A stretch of 53,846 nt of DNA from a virus. The stretch's first letter is position 1, and every line of letters starts with the position of its first letter. The position numbers and the translations under genes were made by a program. Shown here one piece after another: positions 7,334 through 14,900 of this stretch. The notes under the pieces are model-generated. The model saw only the letters and a program-made list of their open reading frames with translations. It did no database searches and was not told the origin of the DNA. The stretch lies in IMG/VR virus record IMGVR_UViG_3300005253_000102, positions 1 to 53,846 of that record. One strand, 5' to 3'.

Positions 7334-7409
7334 CTGGGTGTAGCTCAGTGGCCAGAGTTCTCGGCCTGGACCCGAGATGCCGAAGGTTCGACTCCTTCCA
7401 CCCAGACCA
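7334..7409 (+). tRNA. tRNA, probably Pro (TGG), with C33
   Basis: Acceptor CTGGGTG/CACCCAG, a normal D-arm and T-arm GAAGG-TTCGACT-CCTTC; encoded CCA at 7407-7409. The 5-bp anticodon stem CTCGG/CCGAG encloses loop CCTGGAC, putting TGG at 34-36 but C instead of the near-universal U at position 33. Confidence 0.7.
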
Positions 7410-7415
7410 TTTTAT

Positions 7416-7489
7416 AGCCCGGTGATGGAATTGGTATACATGCTGGTTTCAAAAGCCAGATTTTGAGAGTTCGAATCTCTCCTGCGCCA
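7416..7489 (+). tRNA. tRNA-Leu (CAA), imperfect acceptor stem
   Basis: Anticodon loop TTCAAAA gives CAA. The body aligns base by base with the Leu(TAA) gene at 7669, including an unusually short variable loop for Leu. The acceptor stem has two mismatches (A-C and C-C) out of seven. T-arm GAGAG-TTCGAAT-CTCTC is intact. It may be decaying. Confidence 0.65.
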
Positions 7490-7501
7490 TGTATAAAATA
7501 T

Positions 7502-7576
7502 GGGTGGCAATGTTCCAAGGCGGCGACAAGGTCTCCAAAACCTCGTGGCTAGGTTCGATTCCTAGGCTGCTCGCCA
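7502..7576 (+). tRNA. tRNA-Trp (CCA)
   Basis: Anticodon loop CTCCAAA gives CCA. Acceptor GGGTGGC/GCTGCTC has several G-T pairs. T-arm CTAGG-TTCGATT-CCTAG. Encoded CCA end at 7574-7576. Confidence 0.75.
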
Positions 7577-7583
7577 AAAATTA

Positions 7584-7662
7584 GGAGCGGTAGTGTAAGT
7601 GTGCATCGCCGGGGTTAAACCCGGAGGACTAGAGTATTCCAGCAACTTTAGTCGCTCCGCCA
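7584..7662 (+). tRNA. Atypical tRNA-like gene, isotype undetermined
   Basis: Perfect acceptor stem GGAGCGG/TCGCTCC (one G-T) and encoded CCA, 76 bases to the discriminator. The anticodon stem CCGGG/CCCGG closes a 6-base loop GTTAAA rather than 7. The T-arm lacks TTCRA: CTAGAGT/ACTTTAG forms a 7-bp stem with a 9-base loop (7629-7651). Anticodon could be read as TAA or GTT. Confidence 0.5.
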
Positions 7663-7668
7663 AAATTT

Positions 7669-7743
7669 GGGCCTGTGGTGGAACTGGCATACACAATCGG
7701 TTTAAGCCCGATTATTTTGAAGGTTCGAATCCTTCCAGGCCTA
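7669..7743 (+). tRNA. tRNA-Leu (TAA)
   Basis: Acceptor GGGCCTG/CAGGCCT, anticodon loop TTTAAGC giving TAA, T-arm GAAGG-TTCGAAT-CCTTC. The variable loop is only six bases, although Leu tRNAs normally have a long one. Paralogous to the 7416 gene. Confidence 0.75.
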
Positions 7744-7750
7744 TGTATAT

Positions 7751-7825
7751 GCCTCTGTAGTCCAATGGATAGGGCACTCGGCTACGAACCGAGCAATATA
7801 GGTTCGACTCCTATCAGAGGTACCA
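7751..7825 (+). tRNA. tRNA-Arg (ACG)
   Basis: Acceptor GCCTCTG/CAGAGGT, anticodon stem CTCGG/CCGAG, loop CTACGAA giving ACG, T-arm ATAGG-TTCGACT-CCTAT, encoded CCA. A clean cloverleaf. An A at position 34 implies inosine made by the host TadA. Confidence 0.85.
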
Positions 7826-7831
7826 AATAAC

Positions 7832-7903
7832 TGGGCAGTAACTCAGTGGTAGAGGACCTGTCTTATATACAGGTAGTCGTTGGTTCGATCCCAACCTGCC
7901 CAA
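7832..7903 (+). tRNA. tRNA-Ile (TAT)
   Basis: Acceptor TGGGCAG/CTGCCCA, anticodon loop CTTATAT giving TAT, T-arm GTTGG-TTCGATC-CCAAC. It would read AUA directly, a useful supplement for an A+T-rich phage. Confidence 0.8.
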
Positions 7904-7912
7904 TTAAATTAT

Positions 7913-8001
7913 GGAGGGTCGCAAGGCTGGCGTGCTTATCGGTCCTGAAAACCGTGATGGGTTAATAGCCTGTGTGGGTTCGATCCCTACACCCTCCGCC
8001 A
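7913..8001 (+). tRNA. tRNA-Ser (TGA), with C33
   Basis: Class II length with an extra variable arm; perfect acceptor GGAGGGT/ACCCTCC and encoded CCA. The anticodon loop CCTGAAA gives TGA, again with C instead of U at position 33. Confidence 0.75.
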
Positions 8002-8042
8002 AAATGCGCAACGCAAAATAGGTACATTTTTCGTTGAAAAAA

Positions 8043-8070
8043 TGAAGAAAAAACCGGGTATTTTTCTTCA
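8043..8070 (+). terminator. Hairpin, probable bidirectional terminator
   Basis: TGAAGAAAAA and TTTTTCTTCA form a perfect 10-bp stem around ACCGGGTA. It lies after tRNA-Ser and just before a -10 box at 8081, so it probably separates two tRNA transcription units. Confidence 0.5.
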
Positions 8071-8080
8071 AAAAATTCTG

Positions 8081-8086
8081 TATAGT
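8081..8086 (+). promoter_or_regulatory. -10 box (TATAGT) before the second tRNA group
   Basis: Context TCTGTATAGTAATATG resembles the TGTATAAT boxes elsewhere in the window. The ATG that follows is immediately closed by TAA, so no leaderless gene is formed. A 16-codon basic frame at 8130-8180 (MRKRKLKRCRKPYEGP) overlaps the first tRNA and is probably not a gene. Confidence 0.35.
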
Positions 8087-8170
8087 AATATGTAACCGTT
8101 AAGGTTATAAAGAAATAGGGTAACATCAAATGCGAAAACGAAAACTAAAGAGATGCAGGAAGCCTTACGA

Positions 8171-8243
8171 GGGTCCCTAGTCTAATTGGAAAGGCACCGG
8201 TCTTCTAAACCGGTAAAATCTGAGTTCGAGTCTCAGGGACCTA
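8171..8243 (+). tRNA. tRNA-Arg (TCT)
   Basis: Anticodon stem CCGGT/ACCGG with loop CTTCTAA giving TCT. Acceptor GGGTCCC/GGGACCT pairs fully only if the T-stem is four pairs (TGAG/CTCA). TTCGAGT loop present. Reads AGA, common in A+T-rich genes. Confidence 0.75.
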
Positions 8244-8247
8244 TAAT

Positions 8248-8319
8248 GGGCCGCTGGCGCAATGGTAGCGCAGTGGACTTTTAATCCATTGGTTCCGAGT
8301 TCGACTCTCGGGCGGCCTA
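8248..8319 (+). tRNA. tRNA-Lys (TTT)
   Basis: Acceptor GGGCCGC/GCGGCCT, anticodon loop CTTTTAA giving TTT, T-arm CCGAG-TTCGACT-CTCGG. All stems are well paired. Confidence 0.85.
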
Positions 8320-8329
8320 TAAAAATTAC

Positions 8330-8406
8330 GGACCTCTAGCTCCAATGGTTAGAGCATCGGCCTGTTAAGCCGAAGTGTCTCGGTTCAAATCCGAGGGGGT
8401 CCTCCA
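8330..8406 (+). tRNA. tRNA-Asn (GTT)
   Basis: Acceptor GGACCTC/GGGGTCC, anticodon stem TCGGC/GCCGA with loop CTGTTAA giving GTT, T-arm CTCGG-TTCAAAT-CCGAG, encoded CCA. Confidence 0.88.
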
Positions 8407-8414
8407 AAATATGC

Positions 8415-8490
8415 TGGGATGTAGTTCAGTTGGTAGAACGCTTGACTCTGAATCAAGAGGCCGAAAGTTCAAATCTTTCCATCCCGGCCA
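8415..8490 (+). tRNA. tRNA-Gln (CTG)
   Basis: Acceptor TGGGATG/CATCCCG, anticodon stem CTTGA/TCAAG with loop CTCTGAA giving CTG, T-arm GAAAG-TTCAAAT-CTTTC, encoded CCA. The T1-G72 end pair fits tRNA-Gln. Confidence 0.82.
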
Positions 8491-8496
8491 AATTAT

Positions 8497-8571
8497 GCCG
8501 GTGTAGCTCACCTGGTAGAGCGGCGGTCTTGTAAACCGCTGAAGAGGGTTCAAGTCCTTTCACCGGCTCCA
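8497..8571 (+). tRNA. tRNA-Thr (TGT)
   Basis: Acceptor GCCGGTG/CACCGGC, anticodon stem GCGGT/ACCGC with loop CTTGTAA giving TGT, encoded CCA. Last tRNA of the main array; the promoter of the 8614 gene starts seven bases later. Confidence 0.88.
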
Positions 8572-8577
8572 AAATAG

Positions 8578-8608
8578 TTGCACTTTATATGAATATTGAA
8601 TGTATAAT
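8578..8608 (+). promoter_or_regulatory. Promoter for leaderless gene 8614
   Basis: TTGCAC (8578-8583), 19-base spacer, TATAAT (8603-8608), then only five bases to the ATG at 8614. A start of transcription at or next to the ATG would leave no room for an SD, and none is present. Confidence 0.55.
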
Positions 8609-8613
8609 GATAT

Positions 8614-10024
<1,411 letters not shown>

Positions 10025-10048
10025 TTGGCTCTGTAGCACCTCCAAATG

Positions 10049-10249
10049 ATGACAAGAAAAGAAAGAAAAGTACAGAAAGCACTCGGGACGTGGTCACCAA
10101 AATTAGAAGACTATTATAAGTCTTTTGAGTTTTGGGTAGTGTACGGTGACTATGGAAGAAACTATGGAGTTAGGGTATTTCACGTTTGGATTTGGAAGCT
10201 ACTGATTGTATATAGGCAGGGTTTTGAGATTGCGTGGAACCCAGAATAA
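10049..10249 (+). CDS. Small ALGT-motif protein, 66 aa
   Basis: Starts MTRKERKVQKALGT (a second ATG lies one codon upstream), so the motif is almost at the N-terminus. The remainder is rich in Trp, Tyr and Phe with a hydrophobic stretch FHVWIWKLLIVY that could contact membrane or protein. No SD and no -10 box just upstream; it may be expressed with gmd. Unknown function. Confidence 0.5.
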   Translation: MTRKERKVQKALGTWSPKLEDYYKSFEFWVVYGDYGRNYGVRVFHVWIWKLLIVYRQGFEIAWNPE

Positions 10250-10251
10250 AT

Positions 10252-10325
10252 GCGGGTGTGATGTAGTGGTAGCATGTCAGTCTTCCAAACTGAGCGCGAG
10301 GGTCCAATCCCCTCCACCCGCTCCA
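10252..10325 (+). tRNA. tRNA-Gly (TCC)
   Basis: Acceptor GCGGGTG/CACCCGC, anticodon stem TCAGT/ACTGA with loop CTTCCAA giving TCC, T-arm GAGGG-TCCAATC-CCCTC (TCC in place of TTC), encoded CCA. Isolated from the main array, between two ALGT-motif genes. Confidence 0.85.
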
Positions 10326-10330
10326 ATTTT

Positions 10331-10361
10331 TTGTACCTTTATGAAAACTTAAGTGTATAAT
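10331..10361 (+). promoter_or_regulatory. Promoter for leaderless gene 10366
   Basis: TTGTAC (10331-10336), 19-base spacer, TATAAT (10356-10361) and four bases to the ATG at 10366. The spacer length is the same as at 8578-8608. The context AAGTGTATAATTAGTATG is repeated exactly before gene 11726. Confidence 0.55.
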
Positions 10362-10365
10362 TAGT

Positions 10366-10581
10366 ATGATAAAGATACTTGTAATATCTTATAGGTGGAT
10401 TATACAACGATGTATATTTTGTGGCAGTAAGAAAAGATCGTATCATCCATTTGGTACTTTACATTGTTGTCCTACCGACGCAGCAGATATTCAAAGCAAT
10501 GGAGTTAATGGATGTTCTTTGTCGCGAAAGTTTATAACATGTAAAGAAGCAAAAATACAACGGGCATTAGGACTTTTATGA
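10366..10581 (+). CDS. Zinc-ribbon ALGT-motif protein A, 71 aa
   Basis: Paralogue of the next gene. Both share RWIIQRCIFCGSKKRSY / RWLTRRCVFCGSEKRPY-type N-termini, a CPTD and a C-SLS element (likely one zinc site), and end with the ALGT motif: KEAKIQRALGLL here, at the very C-terminus. No SD; promoter immediately upstream. Its TGA overlaps the next ATG. Function unknown; the motif as a C-terminal tag is the clearest feature. Confidence 0.6.
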   Translation: MIKILVISYRWIIQRCIFCGSKKRSYHPFGTLHCCPTDAADIQSNGVNGCSLSRKFITCKEAKIQRALGLL

Positions 10582-10799
10582 AGATACTCACAATGACATG
10601 GAGATGGCTTACAAGAAGGTGTGTATTCTGTGGTAGTGAGAAAAGACCTTATAGTGATAAACACTTTAATATTGAATATTATTGTCCTACTGATCTGAGA
10701 TTTTTACAGGACGTCGAAAACATATGTTGTAGTCTGTCGAACACGTTTATATCACATAAAGAGGTAAAAGTACAAAGGGCTTTAGGACTTTTTTTTTAG
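10578..10799 (+). CDS. Zinc-ribbon ALGT-motif protein B, 73 aa
   Basis: Tandem duplicate of the preceding gene, translationally coupled through ATGA. CVFC near residues 15-18, CPTDLR and CCSLS supply further ligands. It ends KEVKVQRALGLFF. The two copies differ at many positions while keeping the cysteines and the terminal motif, so the duplication is old and the motif is under selection. Confidence 0.6.
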   Translation: MKILTMTWRWLTRRCVFCGSEKRPYSDKHFNIEYYCPTDLRFLQDVENICCSLSNTFISHKEVKVQRALGLFF

Positions 10800-10817
10800 G
10801 TCCAAAAGGATTTTAAG

Positions 10818-11426
10818 ATGTTCTTCATTGGTGATGTTCATGGGCAGTATGCAGCTTACTTTGACTGGCTCAACAAATTCAAATCTCAAAAATCGATTCA
10901 GGTAGGTGACTTTGGGCTAGGTTTTGGTAATGCTACTCCCGCACCTTGGGACATGATTCACCGGTTTATCCGTGGCAATCACGATGACCCTGCTGCGTGT
11001 AATGCACATTCTAATCATCTTGGAGATTACGGTGTTACAGAGGATGGCATATTTTTTGTCGCGGGTGGTTACTCTATTGATGTTGACTGGAGAAAGTCTG
11101 TACAACATGAATATCCCTACCCTATTTGGTGGGAGGATGAAGAAATTGCTGAATCAGAATTTGAAAAGATTCTGGAACTCTATAAAGCTACAAAACCAAA
11201 AATTGTAGTTTCACATGATTGTCCTTCAGAGATCAGGGATACTCTACTTGAAGGTGGTCATCCACATCGCAATCGGACTAGTGATGGATTACTGTCCGCA
11301 ATGTTTAAAGCACACCAACCTGAGCTTTGGGTATTTGGACACTATCATGAGTCAATTGATATGAAAGTCAATGATACCCGCTTTAAAGGTCTTGCTGAAC
11401 TTGAAGTATTTGAATATGTTATATAA
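10818..11426 (+). CDS. Calcineurin-like metallophosphoesterase
   Basis: All motifs of the two-metal phosphoesterase fold are present: GDVHG at 5-9, GDFG at 30-33, RGNHDD at 52-57, a later SHDCPSE, and GHYHE near the C-terminus. 202 residues is typical of single-domain phage and bacterial enzymes. Substrate (protein phosphate, nucleotide or RNA end) cannot be predicted. ATG follows an AAAAGGA site. No signal peptide, so cytoplasmic. Confidence 0.88.
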   Translation: MFFIGDVHGQYAAYFDWLNKFKSQKSIQVGDFGLGFGNATPAPWDMIHRFIRGNHDDPAACNAHSNHLGDYGVTEDGIFFVAGGYSIDVDWRKSVQHEYPYPIWWEDEEIAESEFEKILELYKATKPKIVVSHDCPSEIRDTLLEGGHPHRNRTSDGLLSAMFKAHQPELWVFGHYHESIDMKVNDTRFKGLAELEVFEYVI

Positions 11427-11428
11427 TT

Positions 11429-11514
11429 ACGGGCGGTGGTAGTGTGGACTACCAGGCGCTCTTGGATTGGTCTTCGCTGTTCGAATCAGTAAGGAGTGTT
11501 TCCACGCCGTCCGT
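11429..11514 (+). ncRNA. tRNA-like structured RNA
   Basis: ACGGGCGGTG at 11429-11438 pairs with the 3' segment up to 11514 (about 10 bp, with G-T pairs). Inside are a D-arm-like hairpin GTAG-tgtgga-CTAC and a second helix CGCTCTT (11457-11463)/AGGAGTG (11492-11498) enclosing CTG-TTCGAAT-CAG, a T-arm-like loop in the wrong place for a normal tRNA. 86 bases, in the size range of class II tRNAs. It could be a degenerate or rearranged tRNA. Confidence 0.45.
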
Positions 11515-11561
11515 AATCTAAAATTTAATTATAGCCGCCGGGAACTATATTATAAGCAAAT

Positions 11562-11598
11562 AAAAGAGCTTGATGATAGTATATCATCAAGCTCTTTT
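11562..11598 (+). terminator. Strong intrinsic terminator, bidirectional
   Basis: Perfect 16-bp stem AAAAGAGCTTGATGAT / ATCATCAAGCTCTTTT around AGTAT, with A- and T-runs at the ends. It ends transcription after the phosphoesterase and tRNA-like element. Confidence 0.85.
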
Positions 11599-11610
11599 AC
11601 ATTATAATAT

Positions 11611-11681
11611 GGGCCGGTGAGCTAGCGGATAAGCTGTCCTTTTTACTGGGCGAATCGGGAGTTCGAATCTCCTCCGGTCCA
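11611..11681 (+). tRNA. tRNA with 8-base anticodon loop, isotype undetermined
   Basis: Acceptor GGGCCGG/CCGGTCC, D-stem AGCT/AGCT and T-arm GGGAG-TTCGAAT-CTCCT are sound. The only fully paired anticodon stem (TGTCC/GGGCG) leaves an 8-base loop TTTTTACT. Depending on register the anticodon is TTT (Lys), TTA (ochre reader) or TAC (Val). It lies just after the terminator and before leaderless gene 11726. Confidence 0.6.
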
Positions 11682-11715
11682 CTATTTCAAAGGACCCATC
11701 TTCACATCTAAAGTG

Positions 11716-11721
11716 TATAAT
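11716..11721 (+). promoter_or_regulatory. -10 box for leaderless gene 11726
   Basis: TATAAT in the context AAGTGTATAATTAGTATG, identical over these 18 bases to the site before 10366. Four bases separate the box from the ATG. No clear -35. Confidence 0.5.
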
Positions 11722-11725
11722 TAGT

Positions 11726-12346
11726 ATGAACGCATCTACAATAAACTTCGCGGTTAAGAAGGCTGTGCAGACACCTCCTCGTGCGTCGCAATATCTTAGG
11801 CTACATCCTTTAGCCACAACAGTTTACCATTACGATGGTTCGTGGATTGTATCTACGCCAGCGGCGACGAGGGGTATGATCGAATTAGTATGTAGTGGTA
11901 AGGGTGATTTTGAAATTATGCGTTTGATCGATCGAGGGGTGCTTGTGCTAGATATAGTGAGTGATAAAGAGTATGAAGTGCAACTTGCCGTAGGTTCAGT
12001 TGATTATAGAACTTACCGTCTGCAAAGCAAGATCGCCGCGAAATATCAGTTCTCTTATGATACCTTGATGACCTTGTCAATGATTGAAAATTTGATAGTT
12101 CTCTGTGATTATAATATCTTTGCCGAGGCTCAGGGGCCTTCATCCGACGGTCAGAAATATTTAGAAATTATTCCAAGAAATGGTACTGTAACTTATGACT
12201 ATCTCAATAATCCAATCTTAAATCCGACGAATACAGTACATTATGTTGATAAGTTTAGCTTTACCGATATGCTCCGTCGTGGAATTATAGTACGCCGGGG
12301 ACATAAGTGGAGGTTAAGCAGAAACTACTGGGAGTTTAAACTCTAG
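11726..12346 (+). CDS. ALGT-motif protein, 206 aa
   Basis: The N-terminal half contains FEIMRLIDRGVLVLD (about 62-76), then DKEYEVQLAVGSVDYRTY (about 80-97), the extended form of the motif. The C-terminal half has a similar element FTDMLRRGIIVRRG without the motif, so the protein may be an internal duplication. The LxxRGVLV segments look like the end of a winged-helix, but this is speculative. No SD; -10 box directly upstream. Confidence 0.65.
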   Translation: MNASTINFAVKKAVQTPPRASQYLRLHPLATTVYHYDGSWIVSTPAATRGMIELVCSGKGDFEIMRLIDRGVLVLDIVSDKEYEVQLAVGSVDYRTYRLQSKIAAKYQFSYDTLMTLSMIENLIVLCDYNIFAEAQGPSSDGQKYLEIIPRNGTVTYDYLNNPILNPTNTVHYVDKFSFTDMLRRGIIVRRGHKWRLSRNYWEFKL

Positions 12347-12428
12347 GATGCCGAAAAATACCCACCGCCAAAAAATTCCAAAACCCCGTTTTTGCTTCGC
12401 AAAAGCAGCGAGAAATGAGGGTCGGGAA

Positions 12429-12476
12429 GGTAGTATACCATTACTTTGAAATTTTTGAGAGAACTGTGTGTATTAT
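12429..12476 (+). promoter_or_regulatory. Promoter for gene 12486 with upstream palindrome
   Basis: TTGAAA (12446-12451), 19-base spacer, TATTAT (12471-12476), ATG nine bases further on. Just upstream GGTA-gta-TACC (12429-12439) is a possible operator. The stretch 12347-12428 holds only a weak TTTTTGC-ttc-GCAAAA hairpin. Confidence 0.5.
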
Positions 12477-12485
12477 AAAGTATCA

Positions 12486-12827
12486 ATGAGCAACTACGAT
12501 TTTACTGGCACTGAGCGTAAATTTATTAGCATGTTTCTTAATGTGTGTCAAAAAGTAGTAAATTGGAAAGAATATGGTCCTACAGAATGGTATACAATGT
12601 TCGATCCGTCCGTTGTAGGTGATTCTATTTTGCCTATTATATTGAAAACAAAACCTGCAGAGCGTCGAATTATTCGAATGATGGTTAAACTAGAGTTGCT
12701 CTTGCCAGAGATTGAAGATGATAAAGAATACGCAGTACAACGTGCATTAGGCTGTGTTATAGGACGAATTTACTATATGCCTAAAGAAATACGAGAAGAG
12801 CTTAAAGATGAGGCAATAGACATATGA
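12486..12827 (+). CDS. ALGT-motif protein, 113 aa
   Basis: ATG 12486 is preferred to an in-frame GTG at 12468 because the GTG lies upstream of and runs into the -10 box. The motif is internal near the C-terminus: DDKEYAVQRALGCVIGRIYY. The preceding hydrophobic segment MVKLELLLPEI corresponds to the LVxxGxV segments of related proteins. Not recognised. The stop overlaps the next ATG. Confidence 0.6.
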   Translation: MSNYDFTGTERKFISMFLNVCQKVVNWKEYGPTEWYTMFDPSVVGDSILPIILKTKPAERRIIRMMVKLELLLPEIEDDKEYAVQRALGCVIGRIYYMPKEIREELKDEAIDI

Positions 12828-13147
12828 GTTGTGCATTTTCATACTTATACTTACCTGCACAATACAGGGAAGTAATTATACGTCTTCTTTCTCACCATAA
12901 TAGTTTTATTGTACAATATCCAGAGCCTCGCCCGAATAATGCTCATAGGTGGTTTTTTGTGATGGCACCAAAAAGTAAACAGTCTCAGGTAATTCCTGAC
13001 GAAATAGGTAAATACTTAGTTGATTCTGGTTGGGTAGATCCTGAATTAAGTGATGAAGAATATCAAGTACAAATAGCGTTAGGTTCTATTGATTGTAGGG
13101 TATATAAAATAGCACCTGCGAAACCAAAAGATTTGAAGGAAATATAG
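12824..13147 (+). CDS. ALGT-motif protein, 107 aa
   Basis: Related to its upstream neighbour in layout: a domain of about 65 residues ending in KYLVDSGWVDPEL, then SDEEYQVQIALGSIDCRVYKI. Coupled at both ends (ATGA upstream, TAGTG downstream), so it forms one operon with 12486 and 13147. Function unknown. Confidence 0.62.
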   Translation: MSCAFSYLYLPAQYREVIIRLLSHHNSFIVQYPEPRPNNAHRWFFVMAPKSKQSQVIPDEIGKYLVDSGWVDPELSDEEYQVQIALGSIDCRVYKIAPAKPKDLKEI

Positions 13148-13431
13148 TGAATCATAGTGAGAAGTTACAAAAGTGTCTGGACGCGAAAGACGCTGTAGAG
13201 ATAATTGCAGAAGAAAAAGTCACTGGTAAACTTTCTGAAGTAGGTGACGATTATGTTGCTATTGTTCACGCAGTTGAACGGGAAATTATCGAAACAGTTA
13301 CAATTACTGAAGGTGAGCGTAAAGGTGAAACAGAAGAGCAGAAGCATACTATAGTAATTGAACTAGAAACCATTATACTTCTTAAAGATATTCATGCAGT
13401 ATCAAGAATTATGAAGAAGAAATTTAAGTAA
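13147..13431 (+). CDS. Small beta-rich protein, 94 aa
   Basis: GTG start overlapping the previous TAG; its own stop overlaps the next ATG (TAATG). Alternating hydrophobic/charged strands (VTGKLSEVGDDYVAIVHA, then IVIELETIILLKDIHAVS) suggest a small SH3/Sm-like barrel. No ALGT motif. Function not assigned. Confidence 0.55.
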   Translation: MNHSEKLQKCLDAKDAVEIIAEEKVTGKLSEVGDDYVAIVHAVEREIIETVTITEGERKGETEEQKHTIVIELETIILLKDIHAVSRIMKKKFK

Positions 13432-13820
13432 TGCATGATACACCACCGTATCCAGGAAGAAGACCCCGATTGGACTTTGATGAACTTAAAATGCAAATTG
13501 CATTAGGGACTCTTCCACCTGAATACATAGGGTTACAAGTACATGATCCTGAGGTTTTGGATAGGTTAGCAAACCTTCCTGATGAAGACATCCGCGCTGC
13601 TGTTGCAGTACATCCTAAGGTACGTTTAAGTACTCTACTGCGATTGATAGAGGACTCTACTACTGGTTCGACTCTATTAGTTTTACTCGCAGCACATTCA
13701 AAAGTACCTGAAGAAGTATTGTTCAAATTAGCTAAACATAAAGATCCTCGAGTGAGTGAAGAAGCAAAGGGTGTTTTATTCATTCGGAGTAAAGGAAGGA
13801 TAAATATTCAAGATGATTGA
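13431..13820 (+). CDS. ALGT-motif protein with LRV/HEAT-like repeats, 129 aa
   Basis: After a Pro/Arg-rich N-terminus, DELKMQIALGTLPPEYIG (about 17-34) is followed by repeat units: DPEVLDRLANLPDEDIRAAVAV and, later, VPEEVLFKLAKHKDPRVSEEA. These match the leucine-rich-variant pattern (D..VR.AVA..P..P...L), an alpha solenoid used for protein contacts. The motif itself resembles a first, degenerate repeat. Lies just before groES. Confidence 0.68.
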   Translation: MHDTPPYPGRRPRLDFDELKMQIALGTLPPEYIGLQVHDPEVLDRLANLPDEDIRAAVAVHPKVRLSTLLRLIEDSTTGSTLLVLLAAHSKVPEEVLFKLAKHKDPRVSEEAKGVLFIRSKGRINIQDD

Positions 13821-13836
13821 AGTAAAGGAGAAATTG

Positions 13837-14115
13837 ATGAACATTGAGCCTCTCGAAGACCGAGTAGTAATAAAGCCTCTTGAAGAAAAGGTAAGGCCTG
13901 GTGGGATTATTATTCCTGTAGAAGCTAAAGAAAAATCGATGGAAGGTACAGTTGTGGCTGCAGGTTCTGGTACAAGACGCCTTAAAGTAGGTGATACAGT
14001 TTTGTACAGTAAATTTGTAGGCACTGAAGTTACTTATCAGGATGAAGATTTTCTCATTATGAAAGAATCTGAAGTTCTTGCAATAATTGGATCGAATAAT
14101 AATGGAAGAAAATAA
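13837..14115 (+). CDS. groES: GroES-type co-chaperonin
   Basis: Starts [18 protein letters not shown] after AAAGGAG; a longer frame from 13813 is less likely. 92 residues with the mobile loop ([12 protein letters not shown], about 20-31) that docks on GroEL, and the GTVVAAG and [10 protein letters not shown] strands of the family. It caps the host GroEL ring, presumably to help fold phage capsid proteins as T4 gp31 does. No GroEL in the window. It overlaps queE by 14 bases. Confidence 0.93.
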   Translation: MNIEPLEDRVVIKPLEEKVRPGGIIIPVEAKEKSMEGTVVAAGSGTRRLKVGDTVLYSKFVGTEVTYQDEDFLIMKESEVLAIIGSNNNGRK

Positions 14116-14881
14116 AATTGCATCTATACAAACACATTTACGTATTTGTGAAATGTTTGCATCGATTCAAGGCGAAGGAGTTACTGCGGGAGTTCCCTCA
14201 GTATTTGTAAGGTTTTCTGGGTGTAATTTGCAATGTGTTTTCTGTGATACTCCTTATACATGGAATTGGGAAGGTACTGAGTTTGCCCATAATACTAAGG
14301 CGTGGGAAAATTCTAAATATATACAGGCTAACGAAATGTCTACGTACACTCCTATAGAACTAAAAGACAAAATTTGTGAATTAGCAGGTCCTGCAGTCAA
14401 CACCGTTGTACTCACTGGTGGCGAACCTATGTTGTGCAGTAAGACTAAAGCATTTATTGATTTGTTGAAATTGCTTAAAACATACAGATTTAGGATAGAA
14501 GTCGAAACAAACGGTACAATACGACCCAACGATGAAGTTGTTGAATTGGTAGATCAGTTTAACGTTTCGATGAAGTTATCTAATTCAGGTATGTCCTATA
14601 CGAAACGGGTCAAAGAGAGTGCTACTTTATTTTTTGCAGGTAATCCAAAGGCTCGGTTTAAGTTTGTGATTATGAACGAGGGGGATATTAAAGAAGTTCA
14701 AGCGATACAGGAGCGATTTAATATTCCTGCAGGCAAGATTCTTTTGATGCCTGAAGGAAGAACAGAAGAAGAAATTAAAGAACACGCAAAAATCGTAGTA
14801 GATACATGTATGAGTAATGGATATACTTTTTGTAATCGTCTACACATTTGGCTGTGGGGCGGCGAAGCTCGTGAGGTATAA
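14102..14881 (+). CDS. queE: 7-carboxy-7-deazaguanine synthase (QueE), radical SAM
   Basis: Catalyses ring contraction of carboxytetrahydropterin to 7-carboxy-7-deazaguanine (CDG). Visible: [14 protein letters not shown] near 17-30, the cluster motif CNLQCVFC (Cys41, 45, 48; QueE has CxxxCxxC), and LTGGEPML for SAM binding. 259 residues, usual QueE length. ATG 14102 preferred over an upstream TTG. Together with the DpdA-like gene 2 kb downstream it points to deazaguanine in phage DNA rather than only in tRNA (inference). Confidence 0.9.
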   Translation: MEENKIASIQTHLRICEMFASIQGEGVTAGVPSVFVRFSGCNLQCVFCDTPYTWNWEGTEFAHNTKAWENSKYIQANEMSTYTPIELKDKICELAGPAVNTVVLTGGEPMLCSKTKAFIDLLKLLKTYRFRIEVETNGTIRPNDEVVELVDQFNVSMKLSNSGMSYTKRVKESATLFFAGNPKARFKFVIMNEGDIKEVQAIQERFNIPAGKILLMPEGRTEEEIKEHAKIVVDTCMSNGYTFCNRLHIWLWGGEAREV

Positions 14882-14900
14882 ATTATAAAGGGTAATGTAT

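Noticed and set aside
7251-8571. Alternative genetic code or stop-codon reassignment suggested by the many tRNAs
   Set aside because: TAA, TAG and TGA all end clearly bounded genes across the window, and no unambiguous suppressor anticodon was found.
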